DNA of 64,000 bases from Mycolicibacterium mageritense. Its GTDB lineage: Bacteria; Actinomycetota; Actinomycetes; Mycobacteriales; Mycobacteriaceae. The position numbers and the translations under genes were made by a program. The notes below the pieces were generated by a model. It had not been told where the DNA came from. It worked only from the letters and a program-made list of their open reading frames with translations, and ran no database searches. Location of the stretch: the NCBI RefSeq assembly GCF_010727475.1, contig NZ_AP022567.1:1488001-1552000 (forward strand), written 5' to 3'. This document shows, in pieces, positions 17,046 to 26,406 of the stretch (the first letter of the stretch is position 1; every line of letters begins with the position of its first letter).

Positions 17046-18608
17046 TCAGGTGCGCGGACCCCCTTCATCCCCGTCGGGGCGGTCGGCGGGATCCCAGGTT
17101 CCCGGCAGCATCGGCACCACCGGACCGTCCTGCAGGCCTTCGTTACCCAACGTGGCCAGGCCGGCGGCGGTCGTATCCGACTTGCCCGCGGTACCGGTGA
17201 AGCCCATGGGCCCGGCGCCGCGTTCCGATGCGCTCACGCGCGGCTGCGGGGCGGAATCCGAACCCGCATCGGGATCTTCGTAATCCATGTACGCGTCGGC
17301 GTAGCTGTAGTCCTGCAGTTCCGCGGAGCGCTTGCGGCGCCGCTTGCGCCGCTCGGCCACCGACGCGGCCACGCCGGACGCCGCCGCGGGAATCCCCGAA
17401 GCCGGTGCCGACGCACTCGTCTTGTCTCGCACGGTCGGGCTGAAGCCCTCCTCCGGGCCGCCGCCCGCCACCGCGTACATCAGCAGCGGCGCCGCGGGGG
17501 CTGCCGGAACAGCCGGGCCGGCAGCGCTGGCCGCGGCGCCTCCCGACGTGGCCACGCCCGCAACGCCACCCGCGCCTCCGGGCACACCCGCCAGCGAGTA
17601 GATCGACGGTTGGTCGGCCCGCGGCGTGACCGCGTCCTGCGGTTCCTCGGCCGGTGCGGGTTCCTCGGCAGGCGGTTGCATCACGTGGTCGACCAGCAGC
17701 ACCAATCCGGTGATGCCCAGCGCGGCCAGCGCCGGGATCAGGAACGGGGACGCGAGGATCATGCCCCACGTCGGCCACCCCACCAGGTTGAAGAACACCT
17801 GGTAGGCCACCGCGAACAGGAACGGCCACCACGTCACCAGTGCCTGACCGGGGTTGGTGAGGAAGTCGTTGATCAACTTCATCAGGTTGCCGAGCGGATC
17901 CTTGAGGAAGTCGATGATCTCCTGGCCGCCCGGGACGCCCTGCAGGTACTGCTCGAGCAGGTCGGAAAGCCAGTCGGAAATGTTGAGCGCCGACCCGGAA
18001 TCGGTCGCCTGCGCCTGCGTGGTCAGCTGTTGCGCACTGGCCGAGGCGTTACCCGCCTCTCCCACACCGGGTTTGAGCAGGAACGGCGACGGGCTGCTCA
18101 CCGGCACCGCGGCCACCGCCGCGCCGGAAACCGCCTGATACGTGCTCATCGATGTCGCGGCCTGAATCCACATCCGCACGTAGTCGGCCTCGTTGAGCGC
18201 GATCGGGATCGTGTTGATGCCGAAGAAGTTGGTCCCGACCAGCACGCCGTGCATCACGTGGTTGAGCGCCAGTTCGGGCAGCGTCGGCATCATCGCGAGC
18301 GCCGACGAATACGCGGCCGCCGCCGTCTCGTGCTGAACCGCGACCGCTGCGCTGTTCGCCGACTGCTGGGCCAGCCAGGCCAGATACGGCGAGTGGGCCG
18401 CGACGTACTGCTCGGCGCTCGGGCCCTCCCAGGATCCGGCCTGCACCGCACCCAGCACACTGGTCAATTCTGCGGCCGCAGCGGCGTATTCGGTGCTCAA
18501 CGACTGCCAGGCCCCCGCGGCGGCCAGCAGCGGCCCGGGGCCAGGGCCGCTGGACAGCAGCGCCGAGTGCACTTCCGGGGGCAGGGCCATCCAGATGGGG
18601 GCAGTCAT
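17046..18608 (-). CDS. ppe4: PPE family protein PPE4
   Basis: A 520-residue PPE protein. The N-terminal PPE domain (about 180 residues) begins MTAPIWMALPPEVHSALL and contains the WxG-like turn GSWEGPSAEQY. The C-terminal half has a hydrophobic stretch (PFLIPALAALGITGLVLLVDHV) and an Ala/Pro-rich tail. It forms a dimer with PE5, whose stop is two bases upstream, and is an ESX-3 substrate; in M. tuberculosis PE5-PPE4 functions in mycobactin-mediated iron acquisition. Confidence 0.94.
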   Translation of the reverse strand: MTAPIWMALPPEVHSALLSSGPGPGPLLAAAGAWQSLSTEYAAAAAELTSVLGAVQAGSWEGPSAEQYVAAHSPYLAWLAQQSANSAAVAVQHETAAAAYSSALAMMPTLPELALNHVMHGVLVGTNFFGINTIPIALNEADYVRMWIQAATSMSTYQAVSGAAVAAVPVSSPSPFLLKPGVGEAGNASASAQQLTTQAQATDSGSALNISDWLSDLLEQYLQGVPGGQEIIDFLKDPLGNLMKLINDFLTNPGQALVTWWPFLFAVAYQVFFNLVGWPTWGMILASPFLIPALAALGITGLVLLVDHVMQPPAEEPAPAEEPQDAVTPRADQPSIYSLAGVPGGAGGVAGVATSGGAAASAAGPAVPAAPAAPLLMYAVAGGGPEEGFSPTVRDKTSASAPASGIPAAASGVAASVAERRKRRRKRSAELQDYSYADAYMDYEDPDAGSDSAPQPRVSASERGAGPMGFTGTAGKSDTTAAGLATLGNEGLQDGPVVPMLPGTWDPADRPDGDEGGPRT

Positions 18609-18610
18609 GC

Positions 18611-18922
18611 TCAGACGCCGCGCGCGATCAGGTACGACGAAGCCGCCATGGCGTCACCGGTGACGTAGCTCGCGCCGGACTCGCCGACACCGGCGCCGGA
18701 GCGCCCGAGCTCTTCGACGCCTTGGGCCGCAACCACATTGTGCTGCGCGCCGTGAGCGCTGAAGCCGGTCGCCGTCTGCAGCGACACCGCGTCGGCGGCC
18801 GGCGGTACGACCGCCGACACCACGGGAGCCGCCGCGGCGTGTGCCGCCGCCAGCCGGGCCGTCAACGCCTCCACCGCCGAACTGGCTGCGGTCAGACCCT
18901 CAGGTACCACACGAAGTGTCAT
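18611..18922 (-). CDS. pe5: PE family protein PE5
   Basis: A 103-residue PE protein, essentially the PE domain alone. A YxxxD secretion signal is visible as YVTGD near residue 87, which marks it as carrying the EccC recognition signal for the PE-PPE pair. The ATG overlaps the eccC3 stop by one base (TGATG). Confidence 0.94.
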   Translation of the reverse strand: MTLRVVPEGLTAASSAVEALTARLAAAHAAAAPVVSAVVPPAADAVSLQTATGFSAHGAQHNVVAAQGVEELGRSGAGVGESGASYVTGDAMAASSYLIARGV

Positions 18923-21900
18923 CAGTATTCCTTCCTGCCGTTCTTCGCGGACAACGCCGTCTCGCCGGCGAGCGGGTTGACCAGTTGGACGAACTCGGGT
19001 GTGTCGCTGTCAGCCAGCAACATGCCTCGGCCTGCGGGGAATCGGACGAACCGATGCCCACGGATCTTGCCGCTGTCTGTCGGGTTGCCCGACAGCATCA
19101 GCGTCGTCGCCTGCAGATCGTTGAGGCGACGCAGGAGCGGCGCGGTCATCACCGCGTGCGCCGACCCGGTGGCCCGCGCGGTCACGATGACACGCAGCCC
19201 GAGGTCGGACGCCTCGGCCAGCAGGCCGATGATGTTGGTCCACGGCCGCTGTCCGGCGAACGGGCCGCTCATGGCCGGGCCGTCCGGGATCTGGTCGACG
19301 TCGTCGATGATCAGGTAGTGCGTGTGCCCCGTATAACCCCACGCGCTGAGTTCCTGCGGGCTCAATCCGGCCGGCGGACGGCGCTTTTCGATCAGCGCCG
19401 ACAGCCCGAGCATGGCCGGTAGGACGCGATCGATGTTCGCGGTGTATTCGTTGTCGGGGAACAGGGGTTCGTCGACCAGGTGCAGACGCCGATCGATCAC
19501 CGTGAACGCCACCTCGTCAGGCCGCGAGTTCTCGCGGATGGTCCTGATGATGTGCCGCAGCAGCGTGGTCTTGCCGGACTTCGCGTCACCGAACACCGTG
19601 AGCAGCGGGTTGTGGGTGAAGTCGACCGCCACCGGGGCCAGGTCTTCTTCGCGCTGACCGATGACCACCTGTTCGGGTGCCGGGTACAGCGGTGCGATCG
19701 CCGCGGGCGCCAGGTCGGTCGGCAGCAGCCGCACGGGCGGTGCGCTGATGCCGGGGTAGCGCGAGTTGATGACGGCGATGTCGCTCAGCGTGGGCGCGGC
19801 GAACAGGAAATGCTCGGCGGCCATGGTGAGGCCGCGGCCCGGCTGATCAGCGGGCACCGCTTCGGCGGGCCTGCGCAGCGCGCCGACCACGCGCACGATG
19901 CTGTCGTGCGCGTCGTGCAGCTTGAGTTCCAGCCGCAGGCCCAGGCCGTCACGCATGGCCAGCGGCACCTCAAGCCAGTTCGGCGTGGTGATGACGACGT
20001 GGATGCCGTAGGCCATACCGCTGTTGACCAGCTCGGTCACCTTGGCCAGCAACGGGTTACGCGTGTTGAAGGTGTCGGTGTTGTCGCGGCTGAACGCGTA
20101 CAGGTTGTCGATCACCAGGAAAACGGCACCGTAGCCGTCGGCGTAACCGCCGCGACGGCTCACCGCACCCTGCTGCTGGCGCGCCCGCAGCAGCTGCTCG
20201 AGTTCACCGAAGGTGCGGCGGATGCGCTCGGGCTCCAGCGGCGTTGCGACGCTGCCGACATGCGCGAGGTCGCCGAGATCGGCGAGCTTTCCGCCGCCGT
20301 AGTCCAGGCAGTAGAACGTCACGTCGCGAGGTGAGTGCAGTGCTGCCGCCGACAGGATGAACGTCTGCAGCGCCGTTGACTTGCCGGACCGTGGCCCACC
20401 GTGGATGAGCACGTTCGCGGCAGCCGAGTTGGCGTCGAAGACCAGCGGATCCCGGCGCATCTCGAACGGCTTGTCGATTTCGCCGAGGGGCCAGCGCAAT
20501 TGGCCAGCGTCGACGTCGGAGCGGGCCAGCAGGTCGGCGAGCGGGATCGTCTCGTCAAGCGGTGGCAGCCACAGCTTCGGAGCGCGCGGGCCGTAGGTGG
20601 CCAGCTGATCGCCGATCGTGGCGATCAGCTTGCGCGGCGGCAGTACCTCGACGTCCGCGCCGTTGGTCACGATGACGGTGTCGGGCTCAGGCTCGACCCG
20701 CGACGCGGTGAACAACTGCGGCTGCGGAAGTGCCCGCACCACAATCGATTTCTCGGCGCGTGGCGGATCGTAGATGCCGTCGACGTAAGTGCTGCGGAAC
20801 TTGATCGGCACGGCACCCGGCGCGGGCACCAGGAAGCCTTCACCTTTGTGCTCGCGGCCGGACTCGATGTGGTACGCGTCCTCCACGCCGATGATCTGCC
20901 GCGAGATGCTGGGGCTCGCGACCTTCAGACCGATGCGGTACGACGTGTTCTTGTCGATGTCCTTGATCCGGCCCACGTCCAGCGTCTGCGACGCGAACAG
21001 GATGTGGATGCGGAACGAACGACCTTTACGCGCAACGTAATCGAACAGGTCGGCGTACTCGGGGTGATCAGCCAGCATGAGCGTGAACTCGTCGGCGACC
21101 ACGAACAGCGTCGGCATGGGCGGCAGGTCGTGCCCGGCCGCGATCGCGGCTTCGTACTCGGTGACCGAGTTGAACGCGCTGCCCTGCACGCGGCGGCCGG
21201 CTTCCTTGAGCAGTTGCTCGCGCCGGGCCACCTCACCGCGCAGCGTGTCGGCGAACCGGTCGGCCAGCGACCGCTTCTCGGCCATGTTCGAGATGACCGC
21301 CACGACCTGCGGGAAGTTGCGGAAGATGTCGGCCCCGGCCTCGCCCTTGAAGTCCGCGTAGATCACGATGAGCCGGTCGGCGGAGTGGGTGGTCAAGAGC
21401 GACAACAGGATTGACATCAGGGTCTGCGACTTGCCGGAGCCCGTCATACCGATCATCAGTCCGTGCGGGCCCATGCCGCCCTCGGCCTCGTCCTTGAGAT
21501 CGAAGTACAGCGGTTCGCCGGTGGCGGTGACGCCGATGGGTACCCGCAGTTCTTCGTCACGCGGACGCGGTGCCCACAGCCCGGCCACGTCCAGTGCCGA
21601 GGCGTCGGGAATGTCGAGCAGCGTGGTGAACGTCGCGCCGCCGGTCGAGGTCGACCGCACGTAACCGGGATTGGAATCCCAGCGGGACAGCCGGCGCGCG
21701 ATATGCGCGGCTTCGGCGGCAGGCATGGCGTCGGCCCGGTCGACGTAGGGCTGCCACCCGCTGCTCTGCCAGCGCACGATGCGGCCGTCGGCGACCCGCA
21801 GGATGGGCCGCTCCGGATCCGGGTACTGGTCGCTGTCGGGCAGTTTGGTGGAGTGATGGATCACCGTCACCCCGGTCAGGCCGGGCCTGCGCGCGATGTC

Positions 21901-22878
21901 GTCGGGATCGGCGTCCGGGTCGTCGATGATCACCAGTAGGTGCTTGAGCGCGTGATCGGGCTCGGCCGGGAACGGCGGCCGGTCGGCGAGCACCGGGTCC
22001 AGCTTGTCGCGCAGCTCGGCCACCCCGGTGGTCAGATACCTGGCCGGACCGACACCGTCAGCTTCGCCTGAGACATCCACGTGCGGAAGCCATTTGAGCC
22101 ACGACCAGTCGTCGGAATCGACGCCGGGCGACGCCAGCGCGACGCCGAGCATGGTCGGGTCGTGCCATGTGACGGCCTGAGCCACCCAGGAGCGCACGGC
22201 ATCACGCACGTCGTCGGCTTCCCCGAGCACCGTGATGCGGGCGAGTTTGGTGACATCGATGCCGGTCGGAGCATCGCGCACGGTGCGCTGAACGTCGAGC
22301 AGACCGCGCAATGTGCTGTGCGAGACCGGCTCCAGGTCGATCTCGTCGACGGTGTCCTTGACCCGCAGGGCCGCATCGAGCGGCACGTCGTGCAGGCCGG
22401 CACGCAGTACCAGGAAGTCACGGTCCCGCGGATCGCGTTCCCACTGCCTGCGGGTGCCGGGCACGGTGGCGAGCACCTCGGGGTCGGGATGCGACCACTC
22501 CAGTGCCGCACGCTGTTCGGCCGCGTGGGCGCGGACGTTGTCGCGGACAACGGACAAGTAGCGCAGGTAGTCGGCGCGCTCGGCGTCGACCTCTTCGGTC
22601 CGCATCTTGTTGCTGTCCCCGCGGTACAGCGCGGTGGCGGCGAGCAGCATCACGAACGGGAAGAACAGGATGGTCGGCGAGATCAGCCGCATGCCGGTGG
22701 CCACCAGGGCCACGATGATGCCGACGATCAGGATCACGATCAGGTACGGCAGCACGCGGCGCAGCAGCGACGGCGGGATCACCCGGGGCAGCTCGGGCGG
22801 CGGCTCGATGGTGATCGTGCCCTTGCGGCTCGCGGGCGGCGCCAGCCGGCGCTGGTGCTCGAAGATCAGCCTGCTCAT
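18922..22878 (-). CDS. eccC3: ESX-3 FtsK/SpoIIIE-type ATPase EccC3
   Basis: A 1318-residue motor from the ATG at 22878 (MSRLIFEHQRRLAPP); in-frame upstream codons run into the eccB3 end and are not used. Two transmembrane helices are at about residues 38-84. Three FtsK-like ATPase domains follow, with P-loops MTGSGKSQTL (about 479), GGPRSGKSTALQT (about 829) and FGDAKSGKTTLLRH (about 1099). EccC recognises YxxxD/E signals on substrates and powers export. Confidence 0.95.
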   Translation of the reverse strand: MSRLIFEHQRRLAPPASRKGTITIEPPPELPRVIPPSLLRRVLPYLIVILIVGIIVALVATGMRLISPTILFFPFVMLLAATALYRGDSNKMRTEEVDAERADYLRYLSVVRDNVRAHAAEQRAALEWSHPDPEVLATVPGTRRQWERDPRDRDFLVLRAGLHDVPLDAALRVKDTVDEIDLEPVSHSTLRGLLDVQRTVRDAPTGIDVTKLARITVLGEADDVRDAVRSWVAQAVTWHDPTMLGVALASPGVDSDDWSWLKWLPHVDVSGEADGVGPARYLTTGVAELRDKLDPVLADRPPFPAEPDHALKHLLVIIDDPDADPDDIARRPGLTGVTVIHHSTKLPDSDQYPDPERPILRVADGRIVRWQSSGWQPYVDRADAMPAAEAAHIARRLSRWDSNPGYVRSTSTGGATFTTLLDIPDASALDVAGLWAPRPRDEELRVPIGVTATGEPLYFDLKDEAEGGMGPHGLMIGMTGSGKSQTLMSILLSLLTTHSADRLIVIYADFKGEAGADIFRNFPQVVAVISNMAEKRSLADRFADTLRGEVARREQLLKEAGRRVQGSAFNSVTEYEAAIAAGHDLPPMPTLFVVADEFTLMLADHPEYADLFDYVARKGRSFRIHILFASQTLDVGRIKDIDKNTSYRIGLKVASPSISRQIIGVEDAYHIESGREHKGEGFLVPAPGAVPIKFRSTYVDGIYDPPRAEKSIVVRALPQPQLFTASRVEPEPDTVIVTNGADVEVLPPRKLIATIGDQLATYGPRAPKLWLPPLDETIPLADLLARSDVDAGQLRWPLGEIDKPFEMRRDPLVFDANSAAANVLIHGGPRSGKSTALQTFILSAAALHSPRDVTFYCLDYGGGKLADLGDLAHVGSVATPLEPERIRRTFGELEQLLRARQQQGAVSRRGGYADGYGAVFLVIDNLYAFSRDNTDTFNTRNPLLAKVTELVNSGMAYGIHVVITTPNWLEVPLAMRDGLGLRLELKLHDAHDSIVRVVGALRRPAEAVPADQPGRGLTMAAEHFLFAAPTLSDIAVINSRYPGISAPPVRLLPTDLAPAAIAPLYPAPEQVVIGQREEDLAPVAVDFTHNPLLTVFGDAKSGKTTLLRHIIRTIRENSRPDEVAFTVIDRRLHLVDEPLFPDNEYTANIDRVLPAMLGLSALIEKRRPPAGLSPQELSAWGYTGHTHYLIIDDVDQIPDGPAMSGPFAGQRPWTNIIGLLAEASDLGLRVIVTARATGSAHAVMTAPLLRRLNDLQATTLMLSGNPTDSGKIRGHRFVRFPAGRGMLLADSDTPEFVQLVNPLAGETALSAKNGRKEY

Positions 22879-22906
22879 CGGGTTTGTCTCCTCTTCGCGC
22901 AGGCGC

Positions 22907-24454
22907 TCATCGGGTCGCCTCCATGCGCGCAGCATTCGAATCGGGCGACAGCGCGTCGTGCGCAACCAGAGCGTCGCCTCGGGACAAGGTCGGGCCTGCG
23001 GCGAACTGCGTCAGGATCGACCATGGAACCGGCACGGCCGGTGTGGTGAGGCCAAGCGCGGCAACGGCTTTGTCGTCACCCGCGGTGTCGATGCCGTACC
23101 GCACGCCGGTATCGCTCACCCAGAACAACGACCCTGCGGTCGGCGAACCGGGCTCGGCGCCCACGGTCTGCACGAAGTATCCGCTGCCGGGCGTCAGTGC
23201 CACCCGGTTGGCGGCACCGTCCCGGCCTGCGCCCACCAGATCCACGGTGCGCAGTCCGTCGGGCAGCGGCAGCGCGGCGCCGGACAGCACGGTCAGCGAA
23301 CTCTCCGTGGCGTCAGCAGGTTTCGCCCACCGGGCACACGTGACCGGGTCGGCCGACGCCGATACGAGGGTGACCGGATCACTCGGGTAGACGGTGGTGT
23401 CGATGGCGCGCGAGACGGGCATCCGGGCCACTTCGTCGACGCCGAGCCGGGGCGGCTGATCCAGGCCGTAGGAGTTGGTGTTGCGCAGGATCGAGGCCAA
23501 CACGGGTGACACCGGCTGCAGGCCGTCGACCAGAACCGCGTAGTAGCGAATGGTGTTGTCGGCCTCGTAGGCCGCGACCACCGAGCCGACCGGCACCGGG
23601 GTCGACAGCCCGTAGTGCGTCGGCGCCCCCGCTTCGGCGATGGCGGGTGCTGCCAGGGCCGGGGCCTCCGGGATGGCATTGAAGAGTCCGGCCGCGACCG
23701 GACGCGGTGCCGGGATCTCGCCGCGCAGGCCGAGCGCATCGGTCACCGCGAGATTGGCCAGGTCGATCGGGCTGCGCTTGCCGTCCCACAGCAGCCAGTC
23801 CCCCGGGTTCGGGCCGACGCTGTTGTGCACGAGCACAGCGTGATTCGGGGCCAGGGCGACCGCACGCTCGCCGCCGTCGGCGAGGGGACCGGCGATGACG
23901 GTGACGCCGGCGTTGCTGCCGGACACGCTGTCGCACACGGTCCAGTCGGCATCGCGCGACGCGCTCTGCACCATCCGTTCGGGCGCACCCGGGATGCCGA
24001 GCAGGTTGCCCCGTGGATACTTGTCAATCTCACTGGTTTTCACGCTGCTCGGGTTGTCCGGCGCACCGGTGATGAGCCGGGCCGAGGTGAGGTTGAGCAC
24101 CGGGTGCAGTTGGTCGCCGACCCGCACGTACAGCGCCGCGGTCGAGCGGTCGGCGAGCACCTTGTCCTCGCCCGCCACCCCGCCGGGCCGGATGAACGAG
24201 AAGACGAAACAGCCGATGAGGCCGGTGATCACGATCAACGCGCCGGTGACCACCGCCCGGCTCTGCGAGCGCAGCGGGTCGACCAGCATGCGGGTGTCGT
24301 GCAGCGCAACGCCGGATGCGATGCGGCGCATGACAAATCGCCAGCCCGACACCTGGTGGCGCGTGACGAACCCGCGGCGGTAGACCACGCGGTCGGGGTT
24401 CTCGTTGTTCGGCGTGCGGGACGTGAAGGACCGCCGATCCTCGGGACTGGTCAT
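22907..24454 (-). CDS. eccB3: ESX-3 membrane/periplasmic component EccB3
   Basis: A 515-residue protein with a short cytosolic N-terminus, one transmembrane helix (VVTGALIVITGLIGCFVFSFI, about 67-88) and a large periplasmic domain, the EccB arrangement. EccB connects the EccCDE pore to the periplasmic side. The ATG overlaps the eccA3 stop (ATGA), and the stop is 28 bases before eccC3. Confidence 0.94.
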   Translation of the reverse strand: MTSPEDRRSFTSRTPNNENPDRVVYRRGFVTRHQVSGWRFVMRRIASGVALHDTRMLVDPLRSQSRAVVTGALIVITGLIGCFVFSFIRPGGVAGEDKVLADRSTAALYVRVGDQLHPVLNLTSARLITGAPDNPSSVKTSEIDKYPRGNLLGIPGAPERMVQSASRDADWTVCDSVSGSNAGVTVIAGPLADGGERAVALAPNHAVLVHNSVGPNPGDWLLWDGKRSPIDLANLAVTDALGLRGEIPAPRPVAAGLFNAIPEAPALAAPAIAEAGAPTHYGLSTPVPVGSVVAAYEADNTIRYYAVLVDGLQPVSPVLASILRNTNSYGLDQPPRLGVDEVARMPVSRAIDTTVYPSDPVTLVSASADPVTCARWAKPADATESSLTVLSGAALPLPDGLRTVDLVGAGRDGAANRVALTPGSGYFVQTVGAEPGSPTAGSLFWVSDTGVRYGIDTAGDDKAVAALGLTTPAVPVPWSILTQFAAGPTLSRGDALVAHDALSPDSNAARMEATR

Positions 24455-26277
24455 GCGGGCACCGACAGACCCAGGCCACGCAGCAACGGGGCGGCCGAGT
24501 TACGCACGTCACCGGCGGTGATCGTCATCATCTCCTCGTCGGTGAAATCGTCGGATTCCATATGGTCCAGCCGGTATTCGCGCTCCTCCTCGGAACGCTC
24601 GACCAGGTTGCGGACGAAGCGGCCGTTGCCTGCGATGTCGAGGCTGCGCCGCTGGACGCCGTTGGCGTCGGGCATGGTGGCCTCCGCCAGGTAGCCGAAC
24701 AGCCGCTCCATGTCGTCGTGCGCGGCCTTCTCGAACGTGCTGTCGCGCTTCTCGGCCATACGCTCGGCGATCTCGACGAGTTCGGACGACGAGTACGACG
24801 GGAAGTCGATGCTGCGCGTGAATCGGGAGCGCAGACCTTCGTTGGTGTCCAGGAACATGTCGAGGTCCTTGCGGTACCCGGCGACGATCACCACGAGCCG
24901 GTCGCGGTCGTTCTCCATACGGGCCAGCAGGGTGTCGATGGCCACGAGCCCGAAGTCGTTCTTGGCGCCCGTGGACACCAGCGCGTAGGCCTCGTCGAGG
25001 AACAGCACGCCGTCGAGCGCGCTGTCGATGATGGCGTTGGTCTTGGCTTCGGTCTCGCCGATGTGCTGGCCAATGAGGTCGGCGCGGTGCACCTCGCGGA
25101 CCGTCTCCTTCTTGAGAAGCCCCAGGCCGCAATAGATCTTGGCGACGACGCGCGCGATCGTGGTCTTACCCGTACCGGGTGGGCCTGCGAACACCAGGTG
25201 GTTGGCGCGCTGCGCCACGGCCAGGCCACGTTCCTGGCGCCGGATCGACATCGCGACCGAGCTCTTGAGGCGGGCGACCTGGTACTTGACTTCCTCGAGG
25301 CCGATGAACTCGGCGAGTTCGGCCTCGGCCTCGATCAGCAGGTGCGCCTTGCGTTCCTTGGCCCCCGGATCGACGAACTCCGACTCGGACGGCTCGGTCC
25401 GCGGATCCCACGGGTCGGTCCTGGCGTCGATGCGCGCCGCGGTCGTGGTCAGCATCCCGAAGGTGGGATCGAGCAGCGCCTCTTCGGCCTGAGCGTTTTC
25501 CGGGTGTGCGGCGAAGAGATCCTGCAGGACGTCGTTGGCGTCCTCATCCTCACCCTGCCCGCGCAACGTGAGCGCCTTGGCCAGCGCGCCGTCGACGGCC
25601 GCCACCGCGATCGGTCCGGCGGGCTCCTCGAGGTAGGACAGCGCGGGCCCGAACATTCCGAGCCGGGCCAGCGAGATACCAAGCGTGATCCGCACGGCGT
25701 GCGAGGTGACCTCGTCGAGAGTTTCGTCGGTGACCACGGGGGTCAACAACCGGATGACGTCGGACCAGCGCTCGGCGCGGTAGTTGATCGCCACGCGCAG
25801 CCATTTCGCGTTGAGCCAGCCGGGCCTGCGTCCGAGTACCTCGGACACGAGCGCGTCGGCCTCGGCCAGCTCCCCGGCCTGGCAGCGGTGCGCCGCGTAG
25901 GCGAGCTGGAAGTCGTCGGGTTCGGTGGCCCGGAACTGCAGGTACAGCCCGGTGTCGTAGGTGAATCCGAGGTCGCCCGCCGCGAGGTCGATCTCGCGCT
26001 GCAGCCGCCCGGCACTCGCGACCGTCCGCCACACCGCGTCGATGACCTCAGGCGACACCTCACCCGCGGCCGCCAGACCGATCCACGCGTCGCACTGGTC
26101 GTGCGCGATGTGGGTCAGCCCAGCAAACCCGGACCTGGCTGCGGTCAGGTCGGCGGGGCGTTGCCGGTCGTTGACCGTCAGGCCGAGCGCGCGACAGCAA
26201 GTGGCAAAACGGCTGACCACATCACGGTCGAGCCGGGGTGCTCCCTGAGACGGAGCTGCGAGCGTGTCACTACCCAT
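24451..26277 (-). CDS. eccA3: ESX-3 cytosolic AAA+ ATPase EccA3
   Basis: A 608-residue CbxX/CfqX-type AAA+ ATPase. The N-terminal half is a TPR-like helical domain; Walker A FAGPPGTGKTTIARVVAK is at about residue 365 and Walker B GVLFLDEAYAL about 50 residues later. EccA helps release EspG chaperone from PE-PPE cargo. It is the first gene of the ESX-3 operon and starts 38 bases downstream of the IdeR-like palindrome. Confidence 0.94.
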   Translation of the reverse strand: MGSDTLAAPSQGAPRLDRDVVSRFATCCRALGLTVNDRQRPADLTAARSGFAGLTHIAHDQCDAWIGLAAAGEVSPEVIDAVWRTVASAGRLQREIDLAAGDLGFTYDTGLYLQFRATEPDDFQLAYAAHRCQAGELAEADALVSEVLGRRPGWLNAKWLRVAINYRAERWSDVIRLLTPVVTDETLDEVTSHAVRITLGISLARLGMFGPALSYLEEPAGPIAVAAVDGALAKALTLRGQGEDEDANDVLQDLFAAHPENAQAEEALLDPTFGMLTTTAARIDARTDPWDPRTEPSESEFVDPGAKERKAHLLIEAEAELAEFIGLEEVKYQVARLKSSVAMSIRRQERGLAVAQRANHLVFAGPPGTGKTTIARVVAKIYCGLGLLKKETVREVHRADLIGQHIGETEAKTNAIIDSALDGVLFLDEAYALVSTGAKNDFGLVAIDTLLARMENDRDRLVVIVAGYRKDLDMFLDTNEGLRSRFTRSIDFPSYSSSELVEIAERMAEKRDSTFEKAAHDDMERLFGYLAEATMPDANGVQRRSLDIAGNGRFVRNLVERSEEEREYRLDHMESDDFTDEEMMTITAGDVRNSAAPLLRGLGLSVPA

Positions 26278-26315
26278 ATTTGTGCGCGGCAGCGACTCTC
26301 GCCCCCGCCTTCTCC

Positions 26316-26362
26316 CTTATGTATGGCTAAGCTAACTTTTGCTGAAGTTAGCATTACATAAG
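26316..26362. promoter_or_regulatory. Double IdeR-like box in the ESX-3 promoter
   Basis: Two 19-base segments resemble the IdeR consensus (halves TTAGGTTAG/GCTAACCTAA): 26322-26340 matches 12 of 19 and 26343-26361 matches 13 of 19 by my count. They sit 21 bases apart inside a larger inverted repeat with arms 26316-26330 and 26348-26362 (13 of 15 paired, outer eight perfect: CTTATGTA/TACATAAG). The position before eccA3 fits the known iron control of ESX-3 by IdeR. The rest of the 129-base gap shows nothing else I recognise. Confidence 0.6.
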
Positions 26363-26406
26363 TTCGCTGTCGAGATGCACCCGATGGGGTCAGAACGTGA
26401 ACCGGG

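Noticed and set aside
17046..18922. A second PE/PPE pair or extra ESX gene inside ESX-3
   Set aside because: Only one PE and one PPE gene are present, in the standard place; other frames show no PE, PPE or WXG motif.
18922..22965. Longer EccC3 start at 22965
   Set aside because: It would overlap eccB3 by 59 bases and adds an Arg-rich, unconserved leader; ATG 22878 gives the typical MSRLIFEHQRR start.
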